NCBI RefSeq assembly: GCF_026151205.1
Contig: NC_087072.1
Span: 15,949,669 to 16,013,668, forward strand
DNA from: Bolinopsis microptera
Lineage: Eukaryota > Ctenophora > Tentaculata > Lobata > Bolinopsidae
Length of the DNA stretch: 64,000 bases
Reading direction: 5' to 3'
Shown here: one piece after another, positions 13,001 through 25,000 of the stretch
Numbering within the stretch: position 1 is the first letter of the stretch
Layout: every line of letters begins with the position of its first letter
Program-made: the position numbers and the translations under genes
Notes under the pieces: model-generated
Database searches by the model: none
What the model saw: the letters and a program-made list of their open reading frames with translations, nothing else
Told to the model about the DNA's origin: nothing

Positions 13001-16000
13001 ATTAATCGGACGGAATGAATTTCCTCCAGGGTTTGGTCCGTATCTCCAGTACAGTTATGCTATCCTGTCAGAGAATATATGTAACATGCTAAATAGGTAA
13101 TTAACCTTACTTAAGCTTAATTCTTGGCTCAAATTTGGTGAAAGCGGGCTTTTATGTTGCAAGGCCTGTATATTATGCCAAGATTTTAAATCCTGCTTGA
13201 TAAGAATGTACTAATTAAAGTACATAATTGTATAAGAACTTAAACTTTACGGAAGCTGCATGAACCACAGAAACTTCTGTCTCTGAGAAATGAGAAATCA
13301 GCTGATTCAGAACTGTAATGAGAATTGACGTTGGAACAGGAAATTGCATTGAAGTTATCGATAACCGATTTCGGGAGCAGTGATGCACGCCGGTTCATTT
13401 TTCGCCAACCGGCGGCGGCGTGCCCAAAATGGCCCGGCGTGGCGGCGTTCGGTGGCGTGGAACATAATTTTGTCAAAATTTAGGTTTGAATTTCCAGGCC
13501 CACAAAAATTGTGGCGTACGTGCGTGCATGAAATAATGATGTAATAAGTGTGGTTTTTACAATTATATTTGGTGGTTTTTACAATTATATTTAAGAAAAA
13601 TCAAATTCTTAACATTGTCGTTGGACAATTTGGATCTCCTAGAGTTCAAAATCAACCCCGACTGGCTCCATACTCTTTCTATTTCCTTTCACGCCACGCC
13701 GACTTGAGAGGTATCGGCGTGGCGGCGTGTGAAAATGTGCCGGCGCGGCGGCGTCCGGCGGCGGCGTGCATCACTGGTCGGGAGGAAAGTTCAGAATTCG
13801 AGACTGTGTTTATTGTGGGCAATTACCTTCTCAGTTAACTCATTAGGCAATATGAATACAAACAGACGTTTAACAGTATAACTGATACTAAGGTACTATA
13901 TCCATATACTATATTATATAGTAAAAGATCGACCTATTATATAATTGGTTTCAAACATCTCGCATCAGACAGCCAGAAGTAGACTTATTTGTTATGAACC
14001 TACAATCACAAAAGTCAGAACATGATTTCCAACTAACTATGGTTGTATCTAAGATAAAATTACTAGATTCGAGGAGCAAGATCAAAGTTTAGTTATAATT
14101 TCACTAGTAAAACATTGGTAGCTGCCCAAACTATGAAAGGAATTGGAGCTGGACAATTACTAGTATGAGGTAACACTAACTAATTATAATTAGTGTTACC
14201 TCGTCGATTTAGGATCGATTAATGAAATATTGATGTCGTAGTCATCAATAGTCATAAAGTTGGCGATTATAGACTTTGAGGGGCTCGGAGTAGATCCTTT
14301 GTAGGGTCCGGCAACGAAAGGTCTCACACTGTACCATAAAATAGCTGTTGTATCAGGTCCTACTGCCCCACGATAAGATGATATTACTATGCATAGATCA
14401 CTATGTCTATAGTACAGCACGTGCTACGCTGATCTCAAGTTAGAAACCAGGGTCACATCCAGTAATTGTATGATTACGTCATGGGCTTAATGGTTCGCGA
14501 ACCCATAAGATTAAGTTTGTTCTATAGGGTCTTTAAGAGGGTATTTAGATTTAAGTATGATTACCCAGCGCCAACTATAATACAGTGTGGCCCTGTAAGG
14601 CCTTAAATATTAAACGGCGTTAAATACGTTGAATAGTTATCTTTGATCAACGTATTCGTGTTGATTACCCTATTCAAAATTTGGACTGTCGGGCTCTTTT
14701 AGCTGATAACATACAACTAACAAAGGAAACGGGCAAACAAGAAAATAAGAACAACTAATTTCTGTAGAATTTACATTTTAACTCGTCTTCAGAGTCTAAA
14801 ATACCGGTATACTCCCCTTCAATATCTTACGGTAAGCTTTGTGAGGATACAATCGTTACATTTGGGAAATTTGCATGCGCTGGTTATTGTCGTTTGATCA
14901 CGAAAAAAGTTCAACCGAATAAAATGGCACAATGCGATTGTCACTATAACTAACTATAAGAATAAATGGTTTTAAATTGATCCATAAAGTGTTGTACTTG
15001 AAAGTCTTTATCGCTGGCATGGTTTTTGTGTAAGCATGATTAGTTTTAAGGTCGTAACTGAGATTAGAATTATCTTCTCCGCCCTATATAATATACAATA
15101 AATGATGCCTATCATCGTCAGTAGGATAAAAATCACACATTAAATCCCGTCTAATATTAATAAGTTTTACATGGAACTATTCCACTTTTCGAGTTATTAA
15201 CATAGAACGGGAGGCAAAAATGGCTGATATAACAAATTTTGCTCTATTTTGTGCCAATTTTCTCTGGTTTTTCCCCAAATAACTCGAAAAGTAAGCATTT
15301 TAGGGTACATGTTGCTACATAAATTGTATATAAACATGGCCATTCTGCACAATTTGCACTCATTCTAAAATCTCAAGGGCCTTCATAACCCAATTTACCC
15401 ATAGATGCGGAGTTCGTTGATTTTTGGCGTAGAGTTCGTGGAGTTCGTTCAAAATTTGGAGTTCGTTAGAGTTCGTTGGAGTTCGTTAGTCAATTTTTCA
15501 AAAAAAAACATGGAAAATGTTTTTTAAAAAAAGTAATCAGCTCAGGATTTCTCGCATGATCTCAGATATTTATTGGGGTAAAAATAAAGAATAAAACTAT
15601 AATATTTTTGTATAAATAAATAAATAACGAGCAATACAGAATGTTAAATTTTACTAACTTTCAGCAGACATAACATCGGAAATATACTTCAACAGACTTG
15701 TTGAAGCATGTTTATGGGAACAGCGAACTTCCTGTTTTGACTTACAATAACGTAGATTTCCATGAACGTAAACCAGCTTTTCAACTCTATCAGTCGACAA
15801 TCTATTCCTCTTTTTATTGAATATATACTCAAATGAGCTCCAATTATGTTCACACAAGGAAGCTGACGTATGTTGTTTAAAGACCTTAATGGCCAGTTCT
15901 TGCAGTTCAGGGGTCCCACCACCAAGTGTTTCCAGGGAACGTGCGCGCGCAAACTATTGGCGCCAGAATGTTCCAGTCGATCGACCAGTCCTTGTACTGT

Positions 16001-19000
16001 GAAATGTACAGTGTACACGCGACGCGTGGTAGAAGTTTCGAGTACCAATATATTTAGTTGTTTTACAATCGTATGTTATGTGTTGAATTGGCTGAATTGT
16101 AAATACAATTTCTGTTTAATTTCATTTTACGTAAGTTGTACAAAACGAACTCCTCAAGAGTTCGTAATTTTGGGTTGATGAGTTCGTAGAGTTCGTTATC
16201 ACTGAGGAGTTCGTAGAGTTCGTACGTATCATCTATGAATTTACCAGATACCCATGATTTCTGGAACCCAAAATAAGTTTTTCGCCAATTACTGAAAAAG
16301 TTAGCACTTTAAGGCTTATGTTTCTTCGTAAGTTATATATAAATATGCCAATTGCGGTTCTTTTACACCTTAGCCAAAGTCTGTATCACGATCCTATCAA
16401 AAGTTAGTAAAATGGGCGCCACGCCCAAAATGGTTTTTGGCGAATTTCTCGAAAAGTAAGGATTTTAGGCCATGACGTTGATCAATAACACCTATATAAA
16501 CATGCATATGCGGCTTCGTTTTAGCCTATTCTGAAGTCTTTACGACCTTCAGAAGCAAAGGGTCAGTTACAATATTGGGTCAACATGGGCGTGGCCCTCC
16601 TGGATTTCCCCACGGTAAAAAAATTTCTCCAACCGAAAATCGTTTATTCATACCTTTGGGAAAGTCTGTGCAAAGTTTCGTGAGTATCTGAAGATTTGCA
16701 AGTAGATGTCCTTAAAGTTAAATGACTGGACTATAAGTTAATGGTTGCAAAGCGTTCACGTAGCGCTTTATATTGCTATGACATCAAGATTAACTTGAAA
16801 CATTTTTAGATGTGAAAACTTCTTGAAGGTTTCTTAGCAAAAGTTTAAAACCATTGGAATCGGCTAAACGCCAGTTTAGCTCTTTACCCTCTCGAGACTT
16901 TCTCGTAAACTAGCAGTTTACGGGAAATATTCCTGTTTGTATAACTGTTAAACCTGTTCAAAACAGAACGGTTGTAAAATAAAAAGGATCGCAAATCGTC
17001 ATGATAATTATATTGTTTGAGAAGAATATGCGCATGGATTTAATTGGTAGTCACGGTGAGGCAGAGTATGAAACATTTTCATACTCAAAGATCAACAAGT
17101 TTTTATCATGAATTTCAATAACCATTGTTTGGCAAGTTTCCATAAACGATATTTTATTATTGGCGCCGATAATAAAATATCGTTTATGAAAACTTGCCCA
17201 TTGTTTTATGATGAATAAATTTCATATAAAACTGTATTCGAACGATCTAACAATATCTTATATGGTTTATTGAAGGGCCAGTATTTGAAATTATAACAAT
17301 TAGTTAAATAATGGAATATTACAGGAAGAAGCAAATCAGCTAAGTTGAGCTCAGAAGATGCTCTTGGTCCCAGAGAAAGGTAAGCATTTGGCGGTAAATT
17401 TTAATCGATCTCTTCAAATATTTATATTAAGACTTAATTACACATTCTAGTTAGCGTGATGGTATTTGTGTAGAGGGCATTAACCTCGTGAGCCGATTCC
17501 AAGACCAGACGCCATATTTCTCATTGTTGTTCATAACAATGAACATGTCATTGACTACTGATTATGGCACTCTATTCATTTATATATAACACGATAAACG
17601 GCGGATTTTATGTAAAATATTCAAACAAAACAGTCAAATTCGTATCTATACTTCAAAATCATCGATCAAGTACAATATAGAACTTGACGATTCGCCAATA
17701 AATAGATGCTCGGCATAAGTTCATCTGTTTGGAAAAAAAGATTTAGAATTAATTCGCATATTTTCCACCATTAAAATTATATGACGAAAATATCCCCACC
17801 TCATGTCTTTAAAGTACCGTCAAGTAAAATGTTACATTGTCCCAGATATCGTGGCTGTGTATCGGGGGCCCTGACACCCGGAGCTCGGAGAAGGAACCCC
17901 CCTCCTTCAGCTCAAGCACCTACCGAGTTCGACAACAAAGACTTTGCTGCTAGATGCAAATTCAAGGTGAGCGGAGCGGTGAAGCTGACAAAAATTAAAG
18001 AAATACAAAATAGATAAAAGATTAGATTAAAAAATGTTCTGCTCCTGATTTTACATAAAAATCAGATCTAGTAATAAACCGATGAGAGGACCCTTTATTT
18101 TTTAGTGACCCACATCTCACAAAAATTCCAATTCTCTACGCGCGCTTCAGCTATTATAGTTTCTATGGTTAATAAGTAACACACATACTGCTTACAATAT
18201 AAAGTTCTCAGAAACTATTTTAGAAATTATGATCGTAAATACGAATATAATGAGGAGGTCACGTTAAGGAGTGAGGTATTTTAGAACCACAAATTGTCAT
18301 AAAAGCTTAAAAGGTGCTATGCTAACATGAGCTTCCAGCTTATCATATCGAGTTGTGATCTATTTATATGTTGATGTGAGACTTTAGATGCATATATCAC
18401 TTTATATAATGGCTTTACGTGACTGCTGAAGTCGGATTTGAAAAGTTAAATTTTTTTAAATATATTAATATAGGGCCGAGGGTGTTCTAAATCTAAAAGT
18501 GACGAGATTTAAATAAAGTTATAATATCAACAAAACAAAACAACGAGATAAGTTACATGGATCCTTTCATTAAACGTGCTAACTTGAGATTTCAACTTGT
18601 CATATCAGCTGGAACTGCTGGATTCTATTTATATCTTTATATGTCTGAGAGGCATAAATGAGAATATAATGGATTTGTAAAGCTTTATGGCTAAAATCCA
18701 AGGTTAAGGCCAGAGGGGGGGGGGGGGTAAAATTCTTTTAATAAGCGAATTTGATGTAAAGTTAACCTCATATTTCAAGAACAGAGGCAAATATCAAAAT
18801 TCTGTACTATAGAATTGTGTGAAACAGTTTAAGGAACACCTGTGCCAAGTTTCAGGTCCTGGGTGTGGCCAGTCTTTTTTAAAAGTTGAGCTCTATCTGG
18901 AAAAAATATATGAAGAGTTAAAATAAAAGTTTTACATGTAATTACAGGTAAACCTCAAATTTTGGCGCGCAATATCTCAGCAACGCAAGGTCAGATTTTT

Positions 19001-22000
19001 ATGCGTTTTTTTTTTACTTGTTCATCTCCAACAGCTCGATCACATATGTGAAAATTTGAAAAAATGATAATTACCCCCTCCCCCCCCCCTCTGGCCTTAA
19101 TGCCCTCTGCACTTATTGAAAGACTAATTTAGGGAGGGCTCATTTTACGATTAAATCGAGCAGCTTTATATCATTATAGATCTGCCCTTGCCTCATGACG
19201 TGAAAAAAAAGCCCCGAATCACTCTAAGTAAATATATTGCTCTCATTTTAGCATTGGCTCTGATTCATATTCAACTAAGGAGGTAAATTTCTATTAGTGC
19301 AAGCGGATTTCTCCACAATCATAGAATTAGTGTATAAGTGCTCACTGCTCGTGGGGAGTGACTGCAGCAATTCATGATTCCTTCCGGACAGGTTGAGCAT
19401 TGCGCAAGCTTTTTACCATGCCCACGAACTTGGCAACAGATTTTAAAATTTTAGACTTCATTATGATGACCGCATCTAAAAAGTAAAATGTTGTTAATTA
19501 TTTAAGCCCAGAAATCATAATTTTATTGGCTAATGACAATGTTTCAATAGCAATTTGTGAACTGTTTATGCAGGACACAAAAGAATTCAAAATGATGGAA
19601 ATGTTACGAAAAGCAGAGTTAGGCATCCAAAAGAGAAAAAGGCAATTGATGAACAGGCAAATAGCTGAATTGCAGCAAGAGCTGGCGAACTTTGCTAACG
19701 ATTCCATTGACACTATGACTGTCGAAGAGTACGATGCCCTCAGAGAAAAACTTAGACTCCTTCCCAAGGTGAGCATTATATTTTCCTTCCTTTATTACGG
19801 ATTTAGTTTATAGTTTATGATGTTTTCTAAATTTTAAATGAACTATTTTAATTACGTTTGGAGTGTTCCAACGTAACATCCGGACACTTCGGTATCTTTT
19901 AGGATGTTCGAGAAAATAATAAGGGAAAGGCTCTGATCGCGAAGATCGAACAGGAAGCATATCTATCACGTGCTCGAATGAGACAAAATACGTACCAAGC
20001 TGAAAGTGAGGAGCAGAAGAAAGCTTTCCGTAAAGCTCAACTTACGGTAATAATGTTTAATTAATATTTCATATTAATTCAATTAATACCATTTAGTGTA
20101 AGGACTAATAACTTGACGGTAATAATTTTTATATATTCGAGCTTTTTACTTAGAATTAAAACAAGTCCTTAGTATTATTCATATTTAATATTAATTGTAT
20201 TAACACCATTTAGTGCAGAATTTAATTACTTTGTGATTACAGTGATAATTTGTAATAAGTATAATTCATATTTGATATTAATTGTCATAATACCACTGAG
20301 TGAATGACTCTTAAATGAACTTTTCTACAATATTATTATTACATAATATATGATCTTTGTTTTGAAGCAATAGTTATTATTTTATTACAAATGCAGGCAA
20401 TTCGGAACAAGCGTAAAAAAGAGTCAGCCATGTTGAAGCAGGTGATGGCTACAGGAGACGTGGCTCCACAGCAGACTTTGAAGCGAACAAGAGAGGCGGT
20501 AAGCAGATGGCTCATCACCAACGAAAACGGTAGGTTTTGAAAATTGAGTTTTCCAAGAATTTCAGCTGAATTTATGTTATAACGTATGTTCTTGTAAATT
20601 GCTCAAATTGACAAGGTCACAGCTGAGAATATTCAGATATATTCGACGGTTAAACATGTCTACAGTAAAACAGACATGGTCGCAAGACAAGTTCCTTTAG
20701 CGCCTGGAACAGTCAAGTGATTGCAACTCAAACCTGAAACTGGTAGCTGACAGTGCAAGCCAACTTTCATCACACCTCTCAGCCACAGCCAAATCTATAG
20801 CTCTATTTAATGCGTTTAAATTGCTTAAATACCAGTTACCACTACCAGGTGCTGCCGGTGAGATCGATACGAGCGCTTTACGTTCCAGCCAATCCTCCCA
20901 GGACGACTCCGCATCCAATACAGTGGAACCGGACGTGATGGAGCAGTACTCTGTCTTCAGGGACAAGGTGAACGCTTTTTTATTACGAAATCTACAGAAT
21001 TTGCAATCAATATACAAAAATTGACAATCTGCTTGATTAAGTCCACGCCCAAAATAGCTGGATTAATAAAACTCTATGAAGGTATAATGATAGCAAATTA
21101 AACTACATCATGTAGGGCTACATGGACAAGATTATAAAATTTATTGGAATTGTAGCGCACATGATCTGCAGGTGAAGGCAGTAAATGAGGAGATCCTGGC
21201 GAGTGGAGACGAGAGTGCAGTGTTGATCGCAGTTCAAGGGATCATGTTTAACACCTTCATTGAGTTCAGAGAGTGGCTCTATGGTAACGCCAAGTTCCCT
21301 TGCGATATGTCTAATATCCCAGGTATGTAGTATAAAGTAATATTAATAGTGATAATAGTGATTTTGTAATGTGTTTTCGTGGAAGAGAAAAAGGTGTTTC
21401 AGTTCTCAGAACACTATTCCACGAACACGAACTACAGTCCTATATTGATCTTAACCAGTTAACCGATGACATAATATTTATTAATTTGTATTATACTGAG
21501 GGTTTTATAAATGCAGTAAATGCATTTCAAAATTTCGAACCAAATACTAAATGCTGTACAGACAATTCAGGTTTATTGCTGTATTTTGAGAGTGCCGAGG
21601 TGTTGGCTCACTACAACGAGTTCAAAGCAAACAAGAAGGAATTGAGACGTCAGAAAGCCAGACATCGACGTATGCCTGGTAGTGGGGTAAGCTATATATC
21701 CAATATATAGAAGCTTATATTTATATGAAATTAATATTCTCGTTAAATGTGGAAGAGTCTCGCCATTTTAAAAAAAATTAATTTCATGGTTTAATACCTA
21801 TCAGTTCTCGCCAATTTGATAAGAACATTGATGACGAAATGTGATAATCTTAACCTCCCTTTAAGTTTACGTCCACTAATTTCCATGAAATCATAAGATT
21901 AGATGTCAAAAGTTACGATGGTCGCTCAGAATTTGGCCATCTTCCAAGAATGAGCGATTGGTTTGACCGGCAAAGGTTTAATTTTGCATTACCAAACTAC

Positions 22001-25000
22001 GATTAACTTGATTTCCCTTAGACTAATTAGTTGAGACGTCTCGCAGATTTAGACGATGATTAACATAAATTCGTTCATATGAGTCATTACTTTCATTCCT
22101 AATTTTCATTTCAAAAACACCATTAAATTATAAAAATTCCAAATTTTTGGCTGAATTTGGTTACTCTTAAACGCATAACCGATTTTGCAGCGCAGCCTTG
22201 TTTTGTCAATGGACTCAATTGTCAAACTCAATGTTGTGAAAACTTGTAACAGTGAAAGATAATAAGTAAATAATTAATAAATAGTAACCATACTCGCAAC
22301 AACACAATAATCTAAGACTAAGAGTTCGTATGGTTGAAAAGCAACCTGGTCGAAAAATTATTGTATGTTCGATAAGCAATATGACCGAAATAGTATTGTC
22401 AATACTCGCATGCAATATCGTATTGGATGAGTCCTGTCATGTAATGAGTATAAAAGCGCGGCTTCGAACAAAACGAAAGTGTAGCAACTTAGAGTTAGAT
22501 CAGCGTGTGCCGTGTATTTAACGGGATGGCTGGTGGAAACCGAAAACGCTGACGATTTTTGAGTATTTCTTTCAGAAATAAAAAAAGGTGATTTGTGCAC
22601 GCAGTTAAAAATATAAGGAATGTCAGGGACAGTATTTATTTATAGTTTAATAGTGGACCAGCAACCAAACAACTAAACTAGCCTAAATACTCACGCGTGC
22701 ATGTCCTGTGTTTTTACAATCAAGTTGGGTTTTAACGTTAATGGGCTGCCTTTTGGCGCAATTATTGTGAATTGGTGTAAATTACATACAGTCGGGTGGC
22801 ATGTTGTCGACTAAATTTGCTGATTATTTTTAAAATCAATGAAAAAAATGGAGGAGCATCACGTCCGGACGTGTTGCTATTCGCGTCCTTGATTATTGGA
22901 CTGCTGTTTTTCTAGCTGGAGTCTGGACCTAATGTCCGTATTAAGACTTCGGTTCCCCCCGGTTGACAATCTAAATTTAGATTTTTACTATAAAACTAAA
23001 AGTATGTCTATAATACTATATTTTAGACTTGACGAAATCTCCCCGGCAACGGCATAAAAAACAAAAAATTGGCCTTCCGTTGAAAACAATTTCAGCTCCA
23101 AGAGTTAGAGAAATAGGATATAGTATTTTTAGAATTTTGATTAAAGGCTTAAATTTTTATGAATAACGTCGGAAATGAAGGAAAATACACGTTAGAATAA
23201 AATCACAACTTCAGGTAAGGTGTTTGTTGTTGCGTCAATACGTCGTTGCTTAAAAACATCAAAAGATTTTAAATTTCGTTGTTCGAAACGCGTTGTAACA
23301 TCTCCTGCGTAAGTGTAAATGTAATATGAAAATTGATCAGCCACTGTGCAATGTCAACTGTGTGAAATAAATCACCTTTAAACTGTTAACTATTATTATC
23401 GTCAAATTGCAAGTTGGTTATTGGCTGCAATCATAATATGCTGATGCATATTCTGTAAATTGCATTTGAGTTTGAAGTTTGAAGTTTGTCAATTTATCAT
23501 TGTCTCAATTCGCGTTGGTAATATCAACGAGAATTGAGACAGCGAAATAATGGGCAATTGTGGAGCAGAACCACACTTACATGGGTAACTATAGCGTTAA
23601 GTCGCTGATATTATAAAACCATGAACTTGATGCCGAGTTATTAGTTTTGCTATGAACAACTTATTTAGGTTGGACGAAGTCAAAGCTTGAGACGATCTCG
23701 AAAGACTGACAGTGTCGTAGACTCACTCAAGAAATCTGGCAGTGCTCAAAACATCGCAGGTACTTAAATGCTCCAAATCATCCTTTCTATTACTATAAGT
23801 ATAACAAGTGGATTAAATATTACTATTTGTGGCAGAAAGTACAGGCCGCAAGATTTCCTACTTTAAAGTGACAGCAATTTGTCTACCTCTCCGTTCTTAT
23901 TTCATGGTTATATGTGATTCCGCTCAATAGATTTTTATTACCTACTAAGCCACTAAAGATCGATATTAATGGAACTATATTCAAACCGCGAGAGTCGAGA
24001 CCAATTGCTAATGCAAATGGTGTACATCGTAAAATACCTCTAGCACGACAAATCAAGATTGGATTCATCCTATTAATCATATAAAAACGTTTCAGACGGT
24101 CTGAACGGTTTGAAGAGATCTGAGAGTGGTGCCAGTATGACGAGCAGTGCGAGTTGTCTCAGTCGATCTAGCAGCTTTCACAGGTTAGCATTTCATATAC
24201 ATGTAGTATTTCATATACATTTCATATATATGTAGATATTCAGGTCTAGAACGGTCTGGTGGTTTGTTGGGTATGGAGTTCAAAATGCAAAACAATTCTG
24301 AAGGTATGTTATAGTGCGAGTGATATAATATATGATAGTGTCAGTTACGTTTAATGAGACAAAAAAACAAACTTCCTTACTCTTCCGCCCTGTTCTTGTG
24401 CTTCTTCATATTTTATATTTAATTGAGAGAACCTCAGAGTTCGAATAAATAGCACGGCTGAAGAACCTCAAATATACTGCAAATTGGAATATGTGTCTAC
24501 GACTAAAAACTTAATGTGTGCCTGTATTCAGCTGAACGGCATATACAGTAGTTAAACAGTCACTAATGAGAACTTTTTTAAATTATACTTTCAAGATTAC
24601 GCCTTCGCGGAAACATTCTGTCAAATTGAGAGTTTTCCATCAGGGATGCCCCCCCCCCCCCCCCCCGGCCCCTGTCATTGTTCAGTAAAAAGTCACCTTT
24701 CCGAAGATTTAAATATTGGCCTAATACAATTGGTTTCTGGCAGCAAGTTCACTACAAGAATTCTGAAAAATCACTATCGATATTGTCTGTCGCTGTCATT
24801 ATTTAGTAAAGAATCATCTTTAGAAGGGGTAATATCTTAAAAGAAATCATTATTTGCTGAGTATCGGCATAACATATTTATGACAGCAATATGATTAAAT
24901 GTTGAACAAACTCTATTGATGTTTAAACTTTTAAGATTCGTTATGCTGGTTCTAAAATTCTAAGCATGTTTTAAATAGCTGTTAAATGACATATTATACT

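Larger units (their letters stand above)
15280..16600. repeat. Tandem ~160-bp repeat, three diverged units
   Basis: Three units share the order: CTCGAAAAGTAAG-like box, TTTTAGG, a T-rich stretch, then ATATAAACATG-like box and CCTTCA-like tail. They begin near 15285, 16290 and 16450. The first is split by the hAT insertion at 15400-16237; without it the spacing is about 160 bp throughout. Confidence 0.6.
12465..17324. other. Intron 4 with two hAT elements, a tandem repeat and a micro-MITE
   Basis: Intron of 4.9 kb. It holds a GC-rich hAT MITE (13378-13776), a 36-bp palindrome (14167-14202), a roughly 160-bp tandem repeat (about 15280-16600) interrupted by a hAT element (15400-16237), and a 68-bp palindromic element (17131-17198). 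No exon was found. Confidence 0.65.

Noticed and set aside
15689-16178. Open frames on both strands in the hAT element (119 and 102 codons)
   Set aside because: Only one minus-strand frame matches hAT transposase; the others are shadows.
17455-17525. tRNA-like stretch (TAGCGTGATGG then GAGCCGATTCC)
   Set aside because: The A-box-like part is fair but the B box matches at only about 7 of 11 positions and no cloverleaf could be drawn with confidence.
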